Source of the DNA: Isochrysis galbana
Taxonomy: Eukaryota > Haptophyta > Isochrysidales > Isochrysidaceae
Direction of reading: 5' to 3'
Assembly (NCBI GenBank): GCA_018136815.1
Contig: CM030931.1
Span: forward strand, 5,090,148 to 5,154,147
DNA length: 64,000 bases
In this document: positions 11,408 to 22,244 of the stretch, in pieces
Layout of the letters: every line of letters begins with the position of its first letter
Numbering within the stretch: position 1 is the first letter of the stretch
Position numbers and translations under genes: made by a program
The notes under the pieces: generated by a model
Database searches by the model: none
Told to the model about the DNA's origin: nothing
What the model saw: the letters and a program-made list of their open reading frames with translations, nothing else

Positions 11408-11878
11408 CTACGAGAACGAGGGCAGCCCGGCGGTGATGAAGTTGTACGCAAGTCCGCCCACGAGGGCAATAAGAAGGACAAATGTAAGGATCTCCTGCGG
11501 GTCTCCCTCAAACAGTCCTTCTTCCATGGTAGCTTTCTTTTGAAGGTATGTGAGAACAGCGTCTTCTGCCTCTTCCCTGGACATGCCTTTCTCATTCGCC
11601 TCATACTCCTGGTACGAAGCCACCATGTCCTCCACGTTCTTGTAAACGGGCTGGCCTGCTAAGATGCGTTCGCGATTGCGCTGCTCAAGTGCAGTTTCCA
11701 CCTGTGCCCTGTAGGAAGCTGACATGGTGCTCAGTGTGACGAGAACACGGCCATCGGTGTCCTTCTGCAGCATTTTGAGTTGGCTGCGACGCTCAATCGC
11801 ACAGGCATGACAAGGAATAGCCTGCCTGAGAGGCGCAACAAGCGCGGTCGACCACATCAGCGCAGCAAAGGCCGACAT
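11408..11878 (-). CDS. Small plastid-type protein with C-terminal membrane anchor
   Basis: Intronless, 156 residues, family not recognised. Residues 1-20 (MSAFAALMWSTALVAPLRQA) look like a signal peptide, followed by a Cys- and Arg-bearing stretch compatible with a transit peptide. The middle is a hydrophilic helical region with a conserved-looking YKNVEDMVASYQEYE block and a SREEAEDAVLTYLQKKA block. Residues about 130-150 (EILTFVLLIALVGGLAYNF) form one transmembrane helix close to the C-terminus, so the protein is probably tail-anchored in an internal, perhaps thylakoid, membrane. Topology and location are inferred. The single Met start at 11878 is the only one that keeps the leader. Confidence 0.65.
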   Translation of the reverse strand: MSAFAALMWSTALVAPLRQAIPCHACAIERRSQLKMLQKDTDGRVLVTLSTMSASYRAQVETALEQRNRERILAGQPVYKNVEDMVASYQEYEANEKGMSREEAEDAVLTYLQKKATMEEGLFEGDPQEILTFVLLIALVGGLAYNFITAGLPSFS

Positions 11879-12779
11879 GGAGTTTCGCGGTGACTCAAAT
11901 CTATGACGAGCTCAACACCCCGATGAGGGACGAGCGCGGGCAGCGATGAGAGGCAAATGACGACCTCATAAATAGAGGGTACTCTACTCCTATTTGAGGC
12001 GGGTTGACCTCTGTTTGACCGCGGGGGGTTTCTACTGACCCAGTAAAAGGTAAAGCGCTGTCAAACCCGAGAAAAACTACCTTCTACCTTCTGCAAAAGG
12101 CCACTGAGCTGGTTTCTCTCCACAGGCGTTAGAACTTATAGCGTCGTATGACATCTTGTTAGCGAGCATTCCTAGCCACTTACACCGGACGAGCCATGCG
12201 CCAACCGCGCACTCCCCCATCGTGGGGTAGGGGCTGCTCCTCCTCGCTCCTCGCGCTCCTGCTCACGGCGCATCTCGACGGCGACATCAGGCGAGTGCAA
12301 GCATGGGTGCTTGCAGCCGAGTCGGACGCCGATCGCCGATCGCTTTGGCAGAATGCGCCTCGCCGGTGAGGTGTGGGCACCACCTACAGGCAACAAGACG
12401 TGGCTCAGCAATGGGCCTGTCCTGCAGCCATTGGCCATTGGCCATTGGCGGACGCAGTGTCAGTGCGTATGGGCAGCAAATCCGGCATCGTCGAGACTGT
12501 CGCGCTCCACCTCACTCACACACACGCCTGTGCCCTCTGACTCCGCCGAATTCGTATTGCTTAGTTCAGTCTCCCCTTGCTCCTCTTGCATGAATGTCGA
12601 AGATGATATTCTTCTCCCGCCTCACTGCTCACTGCTCACGCTAGCGTGCACTTCGAAGGATTCCTAATTTGCTGATTTGCCGGGAAGGATGCTTGGCTGC
12701 AATGCAAGCCCGTGTCAGTTGAGAGACCTTGCTCATGTTGCAGGTCATCGATGAGTAATCCCACATCGTTAGTTATCCT
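11879..12779. other. Intergenic / tail of the DDE transposon
   Basis: No confident gene. A minus-strand Glu/Arg-rich stretch (about 12180-12300) and another at 12640-12780 could be C-terminal or 3' sequence of the DDE transposase that starts at 15479, but neither carries a motif I can name. Confidence 0.35.
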
Positions 12780-12899
12780 CACCAAACTTCCAAGCACTAC
12801 CGCACTACCACCATCGATGACGTGCATTGGTGCGTGAGCCGGCCCCCCGATTCCTCCGAGAAGATCCGAATCCCAAGGCGTGCAGGGTTGCCGGCCGTG

Positions 12900-14286
12900 T
12901 GTGGAAATCAACGCCGCAGCTTGGATTGTAACGAGGTGAACGAGATGTAACGAGATGGCCTGATGGCCCGACGACGAGATGAACGAGATGGCCTTGATGG
13001 CCCGACGAGATGAACGAGATGGCCTTGATGGCCCGACGAGATGAACGAGATTTTCGGGTAACGGAACTGGACGAGGAGTTTCCCCACTAAGCTTGGTCGT
13101 AATGCGGTGAAACCGATTTTCGGAGACAAGCGGGAAACCGGGGCGGAAGGAACTGGCAAGGAAGCTGGCAGGAAGGCAGAGGAAATGTCTTGGCAAGGCG
13201 ACGGAGGCAGGATTTTAACGGTAGACGGAGTGCAGGATTTTAACGGTAGGAAGACAGGATTTTAACAGTAGGAAGAGGCAGGATTTTTACCGTAGAAGAA
13301 GAGCGTGGAATTTTTAATGGTGGAAGAAGAGTGTGGAATTTAACTGTAGAAGAAGATCGGAGAGGAGAAGGAGCGGGGCTCGAACTGCAGAGCGCTCCGT
13401 CCGGACTCGAACTCGCGACCCAGAGCAAAAGGTTGGTGGAGGCGGTGGGTTGAACCACTATGCCACGTGAGAGTTTACGTAGCCATAGGGCCGATGGGAA
13501 GGGCTGAGAACCGCCCTATATACTCTGGGTTTTTGTCTCTGAGACATCGCGAATGCGACACCCCCCGACTTAATCACGAGCGTCCTCGCGAGCCTTCTGC
13601 AAGCGGAATCCTTATGTCTCTAAATTGTGGAAATCAACGCCGCAGCTTGGATTGTAACGAGGTGAACGAGATGTAACGAGATGGCCTGATGGCCCGACGA
13701 CGAGATGAACGAGATGGCCTTGATGGCCCGACGAGATGAACGAGATGGCCTTGATGGCCCGACGAGATGAACGAGATTTTCGGGTAACGGAACTGGACGA
13801 GGAGTTTCCCCACTAAGCTTGGTCGTAATGCGGTGAAACCGATTTTCGGAGACAAGCGGGAAACCGGGGCGGAAGGAACTGGCAAGGAAGCTGGCAGGAA
13901 GGCAGAGGAAATGTCTTGGCAAGGCGACGGAGGCAGGATTTTAACGGTAGACGGAGTGCAGGATTTTAACGGTAGGAAGACAGGATTTTAACAGTAGGAA
14001 GAGGCAGGATTTTTACCGTAGAAGAAGAGCGTGGAATTTTTAATGGTGGAAGAAGAGTGTGGAATTTAACTGTAGAAGAAGATCGGAGAGGAGAAGGAGC
14101 GGGGCTCGAACTGCAGAGCGCTCCGTCCGGACTCGAACTCGCGACCCAGAGCAAAAGGTTGGTGGAGGCGGTGGGTTGAACCACTATGCCACGTGAGAGT
14201 TTACGTAGCCATAGGGCCGATGGGAAGGGCTGAGAACCGCCCTATATACTCTGGGTTTTTGTCTCTGAGACATCGCGAATGCGACA
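12900..14286 (-). mobile_element. Miniature LTR retrotransposon (TRIM-like), two 661-bp LTRs
   Basis: Looks whole as a miniature. LTRs at 12900-13560 and 13626-14286 repeat at an offset of 726 bases and read the same wherever I compared them, including the translated frames, so the insertion is very young. On the minus strand each LTR runs from TGTCGCATTCGCGATG to GATTTCCACA. The 65-bp middle (13561-13625) ends in a polypurine tract (agtcgggggg) against the 3' LTR. Flanks are CCGTG at 12895-12899 and CCGTG at 14287-14291, a perfect 5-bp target duplication. It encodes no protein. The LTRs contain a TATA-like 'agtatataggg', a tRNA-like segment, about six 'aggattttaacggtag' units and a short run of 'gagatggccttgatggcccgac' type repeats. 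Confidence 0.92.
13374..13470 (-). ncRNA. tRNA-like segment inside the LTR (also at 14100-14196)
   Basis: On the minus strand the LTR contains TGGCATAGTGG, which fits the Pol III box A consensus TGGCNNAGTGG, and about 45 bases later GTTCGAGTC, which fits box B GTTCRANNC. A second GTTCGAGCC lies just beyond. I could not fold a full cloverleaf: the T stem is poor. It is more likely a tRNA-derived relic or captured Pol III promoter than a working tRNA gene. Both LTRs carry it. Confidence 0.5.
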
Positions 14287-14479
14287 CCGTGCTGCACAAG
14301 ACGTTGTCGCCGAAGCGCGAGGCGTGGTTGTCCAACATTAACACGACCGGGCGATCAATGGGGGTGCCGCCCGCCCGGCCCTCTGCGTTGCTGCGCTGCC
14401 CAAATATCCAATGGATACATCCGGATATTTCTGCCAACCCCTAGAGCCCAGCGCATTAAGCGCGACGCTAGTCCTGCGG

Positions 14480-14580
14480 CGAACAAGAACGATTGAGCAC
14501 GAAGACGCCTAAGGTCAGAAGTCGATCGCGGATGCGACAAAAGTCGAAGGGCGCGAACGAGGTCGATCGCGAATGCGACA
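14480..14580 (-). mobile_element. LTR-start pieces in the DDE transposon
   Basis: Fossil. Two LTR-type starts (TGTCGCATTCGCGATCG at 14580 and TGTCGCATCCGCGATCG at 14539, minus strand) lie 41 bases apart. The second continues into about 60 bases shared with the element starting at 2787. They interrupt the transposase exon that carries NCDETPQ. Confidence 0.6.
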
Positions 14581-15479
14581 CAAGCAGCTGCGGGGTCTCG
14601 TCGCAGTTGAGGTTGCGCCGCAGGTCTTTGATGATCTAAGGCACAAGGGGGTCAAGGGAGTTGTGAGCTCAATCAGTGCAATCACGTACAGCGTACGCAA
14701 GCGCAGCACATGTGCTGCAGAAGGGGCGCGGAAAGGCTTACCTTGGTGCGGGGATCAATGATGCACGCGTCAACAAGCTCGTTTTCTAGACCATCTTTGC
14801 TGTAGAAATGCCGCTGCACTACGGCCTCCGTGAATTTCTTGGACCGCCGGTACTCCTCAGCTCTCGAAGTCCCCTCCTCGATCGCAACGCCATGCATGCG
14901 GCATGCGCACGCCACCACGGATACAACCTCTGAAAGAATGTATGGGAGAGGTCGACGTCCGAGTTCAGGCGCTGCAACTCGGGGGTGTTCAGGAGAATGG
15001 CGCCCTTGCCGAACTTCTTAGACTTGTTGAAGCGGTGCCGCTCGCCGAGCATCTCGCGTACGAGAGATCTGGTGTCTGTGTTTATTTGGGGCTCGTGGGA
15101 GTCAGCACGGGGCACGGGACATGCAGGATCCACTGACCACTGAGCACTGAGCAAGTTTCAGCCGCTCGTTGTTGGTGAGGATCTGTTGGTTGGAGTCTCT
15201 TGCTGTTGCTTTCCCCCCCGCCGCCTTTGCAAGCGCGGTGGTTACCTTGTGCCGTGTTGCCAGAGGGAACAGTCCCGTGGCAACGGCAACGGCGGCTTTG
15301 GCTTTGGCGCCGACGCTATGCTCGCGGCAGTAGGCCACCGCCTTTTGAACGTGCTCGAGCGCACGTGCTCGCTCGAGGGCGCGGGCATCGCGCGCCTGCA
15401 CAGTGTAGTGCCCTTTGGGCAACTCTGGGCGCGAGGGAGGCTTGGGCTTGGCCGTGGGAGCGTGGGAGCCATGGGCCAT

Positions 15480-15572
15480 GGGGAACGTCGCGGGTCGCGG
15501 GCCGCTTCACGAAGCGGGCCGTTCTACGAGGCTCATGCCTCTAAACAATAAATAAATTCTACACTGGTGGAG

Positions 15573-15606
<34 letters not shown>

Positions 15607-16372
15607 CGCGCCGCCGCCGCCGTGTCGTTGTGCGTGCGGAAGGTCGAAGGGAGATCCGATGAAAAGACGATCGAACGGCTCGACTCGACTCGAGGAGAGA
15701 GAGACCTCCTATATTTGAGAACAGGGAGGCCTCTCAGCGAGGATGAGGCGATCGGAAAAATCCCGCTACAACTGTCAGAGAAATGGTGAGAAATGATCAA
15801 GTGCTGCCGAACCGGATTTGATGAAGCGACGCGAAATCGTGAGAGAGAGAGGACGAGAGAGCGAGGGAGTACAGTTGAGTACAAATCGTGGTGAAGCGGA
15901 CCCCCCCAGGCGTTCGGTTCAAACTCTCCTTCCATTTCCTCTTGGTACCCGACTCTCCACACACCCCGTCGGTGGGGTGCGCGGCGTTTCGATGCCATCA
16001 GCCCTCCCCTTAGAGATAGATCGAAATCTCTATTTCTCCTCTCTTTTCTCATCGCCGCGCGACTCTCTCCTCCTCCGCCCTCCCCGTTCCTGGTCTTTCT
16101 CTTCCTCTCCAGTACACGCGCGCCATCACTCGCCCCCCCTTCCTCTCTCGCCCCCCTTCCCCCCACCCCAACACCGGTCCGACACCCCCTCCCCCCTCCC
16201 AAACCAATCCACCCCTCCTCTTCCCCCGGGATCTCCCAAACCATGCGGCCGTTCCGCACGCGTAGCTGATGAATCGGGGGGAAGAGAAGACAAAGCGTGC
16301 GCTTGCGGCCCACGAGAATATTCCCCCCACCCCAACCCCCTCTCCCCACTTTTCCGTTGTGCAGACTTAGCG
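15480..16372. other. Upstream region with poly-C tract
   Basis: No gene supported. A run of about 29 C at 15577-15605 and C/T-rich low-complexity sequence (16040-16350) give long but compositional open frames on both strands. The right part is presumably the promoter and 5' UTR of the gene starting at 16373. Confidence 0.5.
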
Positions 16373-17074
16373 ATGGCGTTTCCCTCCTCTCTCGTGTTTG
16401 AGGACAAGCATGTCTCACTCTGGAAGTTTGAGCAGCTCGAGCAGCTTGCGAAGGTGCGACACAACATTATTGTCAGAGGGAATGCGCCTTTTCTGCGAGG
16501 TGTTGGGCCGGGCCGGACCTTGTGATGGCAGAGAACTCTCTGTCGAAGAATCTAGTTGCTGTGGTAATAGCAATTTATGATGCCTGACTCATGGGACATC
16601 CTTCCCCTCTGGACACCGCAGGGCATATTGAAGAACCGGTGCAATGATCTGGAGACGAAAGTCGGCAAAGATCGTCTGCCACCGCGCTCTGGCCACGGCC
16701 AAGATACCTTGATTCGCTGGATCCTCGATGTCCAAGTCATGCTGGCAGCAGCATGCGGTATGCCCATCACGGTGAGTTGCAATGTGATTTTTTTGGTGTT
16801 GCTTCCTGGGGATCCGCGGGTTCCCACGCCCGGCCTATCCTGACGCATACACTGTTCCATTTGCTATACGCAGCTTGCCGAGTTTGGGATGCCGCGTGGC
16901 TTTGGTGAGGCGGAGCAGCACATGTTTGGGGACCAGAGCGCCCCCGCAAAGGCATCCAACTTTGAAGCTCCCGCGAGCACCAACGGCGATTCGGCTTTGA
17001 TGGAGTCATACATTGCTTCTCGTCAGGCGGCTGCCGCCTCCAAGGCCAAGTCTCGCGGCTCCTGCATTTTCTGA
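16373..17074 (+). CDS. Small protein with SAP-like helical motif, three exons
   Basis: Exons 16373-16453, 16622-16771 and 16874-17074; all junctions are GT-AG and all phases are zero, giving 143 residues. The start has W17KFEQLEQL and, joined across intron 1, LKNRCNDL followed by GKDRLPP and RWILDVQVML: two short amphipathic helices with the Leu spacing of a SAP-type motif, then a Trp-Ile-Leu helix. I recall this WKFEQLE/WILDVQ pattern from conserved small proteins of flagellated algae and protists, but I cannot name the family. The C-terminus is Ala/Lys-rich and ends GSCIF, with Cys third from the end, so it is not a standard CaaX box. The role is unknown. Confidence 0.7.
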
Positions 17075-20000
17075 GACCAGCGCAGCTTTATCCTACTTCG
17101 TCGAACAAATGTACTGGCTAGCTCGATGCATGGCGGTGCTACATGCATTTGAAGTTGATGGAGTCTTGATCGCTTACCTCCCAGACCTTGCCGCACATTC
17201 AAAAGACGCCCGACTCCGGCTCTCCTTAGGCGAACAGCCGTTGCGTAGACCACGCCACCTCAAGCAATGGTGGTCTTTTTGAGATGAGAAAGCATGTTGG
17301 CGGGATGCATGGTAGAAGTACCTGCACGCAGACTTCATTTTTCTTTCGTTAAGTACTTTGTGAACAGAACGATTGATGGTTGATTGTCATTATGTTTAGA
17401 TTTCAGGCTGCGCGCTCGTATCCTTTACTTGTTTCAAAGTCTGAATTATCCAGTGTCCTCATATGCCATGCTTCCCAATTCCGTTCCAATCAATGTACAG
17501 GGCGGTCGTGTGGCGTGTCGCGCATTGGCCAGCCTCCGCGATTGGACAATTACATGGACGGCTACTTTGACGGCATCGAGGATGGCGAGGCCCGACTGGA
17601 TGGCTAAAGCAGTTTCGGTTTGCCGTCGATTCTTGGCGCGTGCGGCTTACCCAGTGGCAGTGGCATTGGATATATAGTGGATATATGATATGATATTGTA
17701 TTAATAAATCAACTGAATATTAGTGCCGCTACTGCCACTAGCCATGCACCAACACGACAAGCCACGACACACATGACCGCGTATAACCCAAGGCACACAA
17801 AACTAAAACTATGAACCTGATTATATACATTATACCTCCCCCCACGCAGGCCCTGTTGTGGTTAGGGGGAGAGCCGCCCTTAGGTTTCTCCCGAGGGAGC
17901 CTCTCTCCTTTGTTTGCTCTTCCTCCCTTCGTGTGTTTTGTTTTCCCCCTTTTTGCTCTTCGGGCGTGCACCCCCTCCGTCCGGTCGGAATCCTCCGATC
18001 TCGATCTCAAGTCGCGTTCCGTCAAAAGAGGGCCAAGTGATTTTGTCGTAACGCCCCTGCCTCCATACTCGGGCACGCCCGAGGTGTTTGAGGCACACGG
18101 TACATCTTCGAAGACCACGGATCTTGCGCTGACGAAGCGCTTCCGTCTCTTGGCAATCGAAGGCCTTGCCTCCGCAAAAAGAGCAAGTTTGTGACGTGTT
18201 CCGTTCTGGGGTCGACTCGCGGTCACATTTGCATCTGGGGTTGCCAAAAAGGCACCTAACATTGACGGTCTATCGGTCGCCAACTACAACTGGGATGCTC
18301 CATCAGAAAGGCTTCAATTGGAGGATACGGACCGTGGGGTTGTCACGGGTGGTTTTGCGTGGTGTGCACCCTAGAACTTATATTGGGATGAGAGGGGGGA
18401 GGGCCGCATGAGTCGAGCCGTGATCTCCCCCCTTCTCTCCTTGTTCGCTTGTGTGAGTCTCCTACGCAATCCCCCCGTGTGTGCGTTTGATCTGCGCGTG
18501 ATACTATTAGTGTGCCCTGTGTGGTCAGTGGCCCCCTTTGGTATCTTTTAACTTGACATGAAGTAACAGGATGCGCGGCGCGCCGCGCCGCGCTCTCATC
18601 CTCGAGCCACAAGGGGCCGCGCTGCGGCCTCCTTGTGATATGGAGCTGCTGCACGGGCGGAGGGGGTAGGGCTGGGCTTGATGGCCCTGCGCAAGCTGGT
18701 CGAGACGGCCGACGAGGAGTGGAGCTCGACTCAGCCGGTGCAGGACTCGACCTGGCGCCGCAGGCCCGGTACATGGCGAACGCGAGCCGAGCGGCGGCGT
18801 ACCTGTTCCGCGCGGAGGGTCGAGGAGAGATCCAAACTCGCGCGGGGGGAGAAGGCGATGTGCGGAGAGACCTTCTAGACAAGCGACGAGCAAGGGGCGA
18901 CGAAACAAGACGCGAGACGCGAGGCGCGTGCCATTCGTTCTTCCTTTCTTTCATCGAAACCGCGACGAAACTAACATTAAACGTCGGTGCCCCCTCCGCG
19001 AGGATCGCGAAGAAGAACGGACGAGATGGAGGCAATCATCGAAGGAACCGCGAGAGGAATCGAAGCGAGGGGGGGGGGCGAGGGACCGAGGGCACGGCGG
19101 GGCAGCGTGGGAGGTCGCGAGGCCGATCTCGGAGCGAGATCGCGTCCTTTCCCTCGCGGAGCGCGGAGAGACCCCCCACGAGATATCTTGGGACCGGAGA
19201 ATGTTTTGGACGAATCTTCCTGCCGTCGGCCGAGGCGAGGCGGACGGAGAGAGAGAGAGAGAGAGTCTCGCAGAGCGACTGCAGAACGAGAAATCGAAGT
19301 CATGCCGGTTTATTACCTTAAACGAGCCAACAATTATAGTAACAGCAAGAAGCAAAAACAAAATTCGAATCGCAAATTTCGAGACCAAAATCTGCAAACC
19401 TGGACTTGAGACCATGGGGAATCCGAATCTGTGTGTCTTGTGCGTCAGTGGCAACACGGGGAACTGTTCAATTGTAATTGTGAGCGCGTACCTTACACGA
19501 ATATTCATGCCTACAGCCTACAGCCTTCAGATGGGCAGGAATACAACAGTTAGAGGAAACGCAGAGGAAAAAAGTTGACATGCGCACGCACGCACGCACG
19601 GCGTCTCCGCGGGGGAACCGATGGTGCGCATGCACGGCGTGCACATTGGTGATTTGCCCCGTGACCCATGCACGGCGCCCTAGCATTTCCCTGAATTTTA
19701 AACATTACGTGTGAATATTGTTATATACATAACTATGGACATTTGATCGCTCAATTCGACTGATGCCCCACAATTGACGGAACGACACCTTTCGGAGCGG
19801 CAGCGCAACACGGGCAAACGAGGCTCGCCGAAGAAGGCTCGGCGTGTGTCTCCCCAGAAAGGGGTTTGTGGGTACAGTGGGTGCCTTATTGATAAGCCTA
19901 AGCGTCCCCAGCACCGGTGTTTCGCCTGTCGTGATGGTGCTCGCGCCTACTACCGCCTTCAGTGTTTTTTCGCGTGCCATCGGTGCCTTCTTGAGTAGTC

Positions 20001-20280
20001 GTAGTCGGGGGTTTTATGCTGCTTTTTAGCCGTTTTCGCATTTTCACCGATTTCGCACGTCTAGAAAGTAATCAATCCTTTGTACATGGATGCTACGCTG
20101 CTTAGGGACTCCTATCCTGCCTATGTACAGGCTGCCCAGCCCCAAAAAGTGGACCTAACTCCCTCCCCAGCCTATACACCGACTACAAAAAAACAGTTTT
20201 TAGGGTAGTACAACTAGTGCATGCCTTGGTAAATACACGGAGGCGTGAACCTGTGGTGATCCCAACAACGTCGGTGGCAT
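17075..20280. other. Long stretch without a confident gene
   Basis: Several open frames overlap on both strands (17738-18283 -, 17811-18194 +, 18343-19035 -, 18635-19578 +), none with a recognisable motif. There is a GA repeat at about 19245-19265, a GC palindrome near 18570-18590 and an AATAAA-type signal near 17703. A 75-residue frame at 19774-19998 (+) ends in a Cys/His-rich segment (CFAC, QCFFACHRC), vaguely like the C-terminal zinc finger of piggyBac-type transposases; this is weak. The C-terminal-looking piece at 17500-17607 (+) may be the end of an unseen gene. Confidence 0.4.
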
Positions 20281-21552
20281 ATGCTGCACGAGATCCTCAG
20301 CGTCGTCGAGCTCGAGCAGGAGGGCGCGGGTGGGGCGACGGCTCGACGTCTGTGCGAGCTACTCCACCGGCACTCATTTGCTTTGCTACGACTGCCCGAG
20401 GTCGACGCGAACCTGCTCGGTCGGATGCGTGCGCTCGCCGGAGGCTTCTTCATGCAGCCGGTGGAGCAGAAGGCGTCCATCGGCAACTTTAGAAGGGTAG
20501 GCACGACGTATGCCGGCTATCGAGACCATCGCGAGTGCGATACGGAGTTTCTAGAAGTACATGTAGATGCGGCTGGTAGCACAGTTCCACCTCTGCATCA
20601 GCCGGACGGACTTGCCAATGCAGCTAGTGCTCTGCATGCCAGACTCGACCAGCTAGGCCGACTTCTGCTCACCGCCATTGCCACTCACATCCGTGTTGAC
20701 CCAGCAGCACTTCTTGAACCATTGGGGCGTGCAGACACAGCATGTGAGGGTATTTCTGCTGCGGTCCTGCGAGTCTGCCATTACCGTAGCGGGACAACAC
20801 ATGTTGCAATGGGTGGTATGGACAACTTCTCAAAGACCATTCCACGTGAAGTTTTGTTTGCCCAGCACACGGACTCGTCTATGCTTACTCTCTCCCCACT
20901 CTGCATCGAGAGTTCGAGTTTGCAATTGCTTGATGCGTCGGATTCATCAAGGCGATGGGTGGACATCGAAGAAACGGATGGAGCGACGTCTGCCGACATC
21001 GAGGTACATGTCGGTGATTTCCTCGCCTTCCTCACTCGTGAATACTTCCCTTCTTGCCTGCATCGCGTGCTCCGGCCGTCGCGAGGAGTAGGGCGTATTT
21101 CGATGCCTTTGCTCATGCGCTGCAGTCATACACATTTGCTCGACACTAGGCCATATTTGTGCCGGCATGAAGCTGATGGAGACGGCCACGTTGAAACAAA
21201 TTGCCTTGCTCCTTCTATTGCGGAAGACCAGCTAGCGGGCTGTCACAATACAGCCGGTGTCGGCCGACGAGAACCCGAAAATACGGTTGGTGTGGAAGGG
21301 CACCCTAGACTGCTCGAGATCTACTCTGTGCGGTGCGGAGACCTCGGCCGGCTTTTCGACAAGCGCGGGAGGCGATTACTCGATGCCGAACGTTCCCGCG
21401 AAGCTAGAGAGGCCGCCCGTAGGCTACGTGCTCAGGCATTTCGAGAACAGTTACGGCTAGCACAGGAAGAGGGCAAGCAGCTCCACTCCTCCGCCTCCGG
21501 CTTGAGCGAGAGCGGAAGCGAGGACGAGGATATGCTGCGGCGAACTGGGTAG
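20281..21552 (+). CDS. 2-oxoglutarate/Fe(II)-dependent dioxygenase, isopenicillin N synthase-like
   Basis: Intronless, 423 residues. The N-terminal half (residues 20-140) has the DIOX_N pattern (FALLRLPEVD, then FFMQPVEQKASI). The catalytic jelly-roll follows, with His196 and Asp198 in QHTDSSMLTL, the distal His261 in SCLHRVLRPS, and the 2-oxoglutarate-binding Arg272-x-Ser274 in GRISMP, so all iron and co-substrate ligands are present. It would couple 2-oxoglutarate decarboxylation to oxidation of a small substrate; the substrate cannot be told. After residue 340 there is a family-atypical C-terminal extension with a basic coiled coil (DAERSREAREAARRLRAQ) and an acidic Ser-rich tail. No leader is seen, so it is probably cytosolic. 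Met1 sits directly before the conserved fold. Confidence 0.85.
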   Translation: MLHEILSVVELEQEGAGGATARRLCELLHRHSFALLRLPEVDANLLGRMRALAGGFFMQPVEQKASIGNFRRVGTTYAGYRDHRECDTEFLEVHVDAAGSTVPPLHQPDGLANAASALHARLDQLGRLLLTAIATHIRVDPAALLEPLGRADTACEGISAAVLRVCHYRSGTTHVAMGGMDNFSKTIPREVLFAQHTDSSMLTLSPLCIESSSLQLLDASDSSRRWVDIEETDGATSADIEVHVGDFLAFLTREYFPSCLHRVLRPSRGVGRISMPLLMRCSHTHLLDTRPYLCRHEADGDGHVETNCLAPSIAEDQLAGCHNTAGVGRREPENTVGVEGHPRLLEIYSVRCGDLGRLFDKRGRRLLDAERSREAREAARRLRAQAFREQLRLAQEEGKQLHSSASGLSESGSEDEDMLRRTG

Positions 21553-22244
21553 CAACCGAGCGAGGCGTGTGGGTCTTGGGTATCGGGAGCAACCATCCCG
21601 AAAGCTACATGTCATACCCATTGTGCGCTAGTGGTGTATGCTCATCGTGGCTTGTGGATGAATAGAGGAAGAGGGAAGCGAGCAACAGTTAATGACTGGG
21701 GGCTCTAAGATAATAACCTTAGTAAAATCTGCCACCGCACGCAAAATTATATCCTTATCCTTATAGGGGTAGACCAGACTAAAGAGTTGCCGGCAACTCT
21801 GCGAGCAACTTCAGGGGGTTTTAGGTGGTGGGCAACAAGCGAAAAAAAATCTTGAAGATGCCTACGTAAGCTATTGCTGCTATTGCCTCGCCCTTTGTTG
21901 CGGGTAGGGGGAGTTCGTCCCCGCGCCCGAGAGAGAGAGAGGGTCGGTTGGTCGGTCCCCCCCCCCCCCCCTCTCGTCCGCCGGGGTCCTCCGAAGATCC
22001 ATTTCGGCCGAAGGCCCACCTCAGCGGCCTTATACCCCCCCCCCTTTGCCCCTTTAGTATCCCCCGAGAGTCACTGCCCCGAGGCCGCGGGGGAGGCCCC
22101 CCTCGTTTCTCCGTGCGGCCCTTAGGTCCCCCTTTCTTGTTTCTTACCCCCCCCGCCCCGTTCACTTCCCTGTACGTTCCCGCGCCCCTCTCCTCTTTAT
22201 CTTACCTTTTCCCGCCACGCCTTCTGACCCGATGTCCGACGCTT

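Larger units (their letters stand above)
12780..15479 (-). pseudogene. DDE-type DNA transposase gene (pogo/CENP-B-like), interrupted and frameshifted
   Basis: The N-terminal exon starts at Met 15479 (a basic Ala/Arg-rich region with ILTNNERLKLAQ, a helix-turn-helix-type start). A second exon, about 15075-14747, includes SLVREMLGERHRF and, after a one-base frame change near 14905, KFTEAVVQRHFYS and ENELVDACIIDP, then a clean GTAAG donor at 14746. A third exon near 14640-14581 carries the NCDETPQ catalytic-type motif and stops at an LTR-start sequence. Beyond it a VVLMLDNHASRFGDNV block (about 14340-14290) matches the second catalytic Asp of DDE_1 transposases, and a GIRIFSEESG block follows at about 12870-12840 on the far side of the miniature LTR element. 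The element is inactive. The family call rests on motif spacing and wording. Confidence 0.65.

Noticed and set aside
12636-13196. 186-residue minus-strand frame and its 100-residue twin at 13620-13922
   Set aside because: They lie in LTR sequence of the miniature element; the repeated HLVGPSRPSRSS residues come from short DNA repeats.
13374-13470. Functional tRNA gene
   Set aside because: Box A and B fit but the T stem and acceptor do not pair well; two identical copies lie inside LTRs.
12900-14286. Simple local tandem duplication of 726 bp
   Set aside because: TG...CA ends, polypurine tract and 5-bp target duplication show an LTR element instead.
15507-16525. 303-residue (-) and 235-residue (+) frames
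   Set aside because: Low-complexity C/T tract upstream of a real gene; poly-Gly and poly-Pro translations only.
18343-19578. Several long frames on both strands
   Set aside because: GC-rich DNA with few stops; no motifs, codon pattern or splice sites convincing enough.
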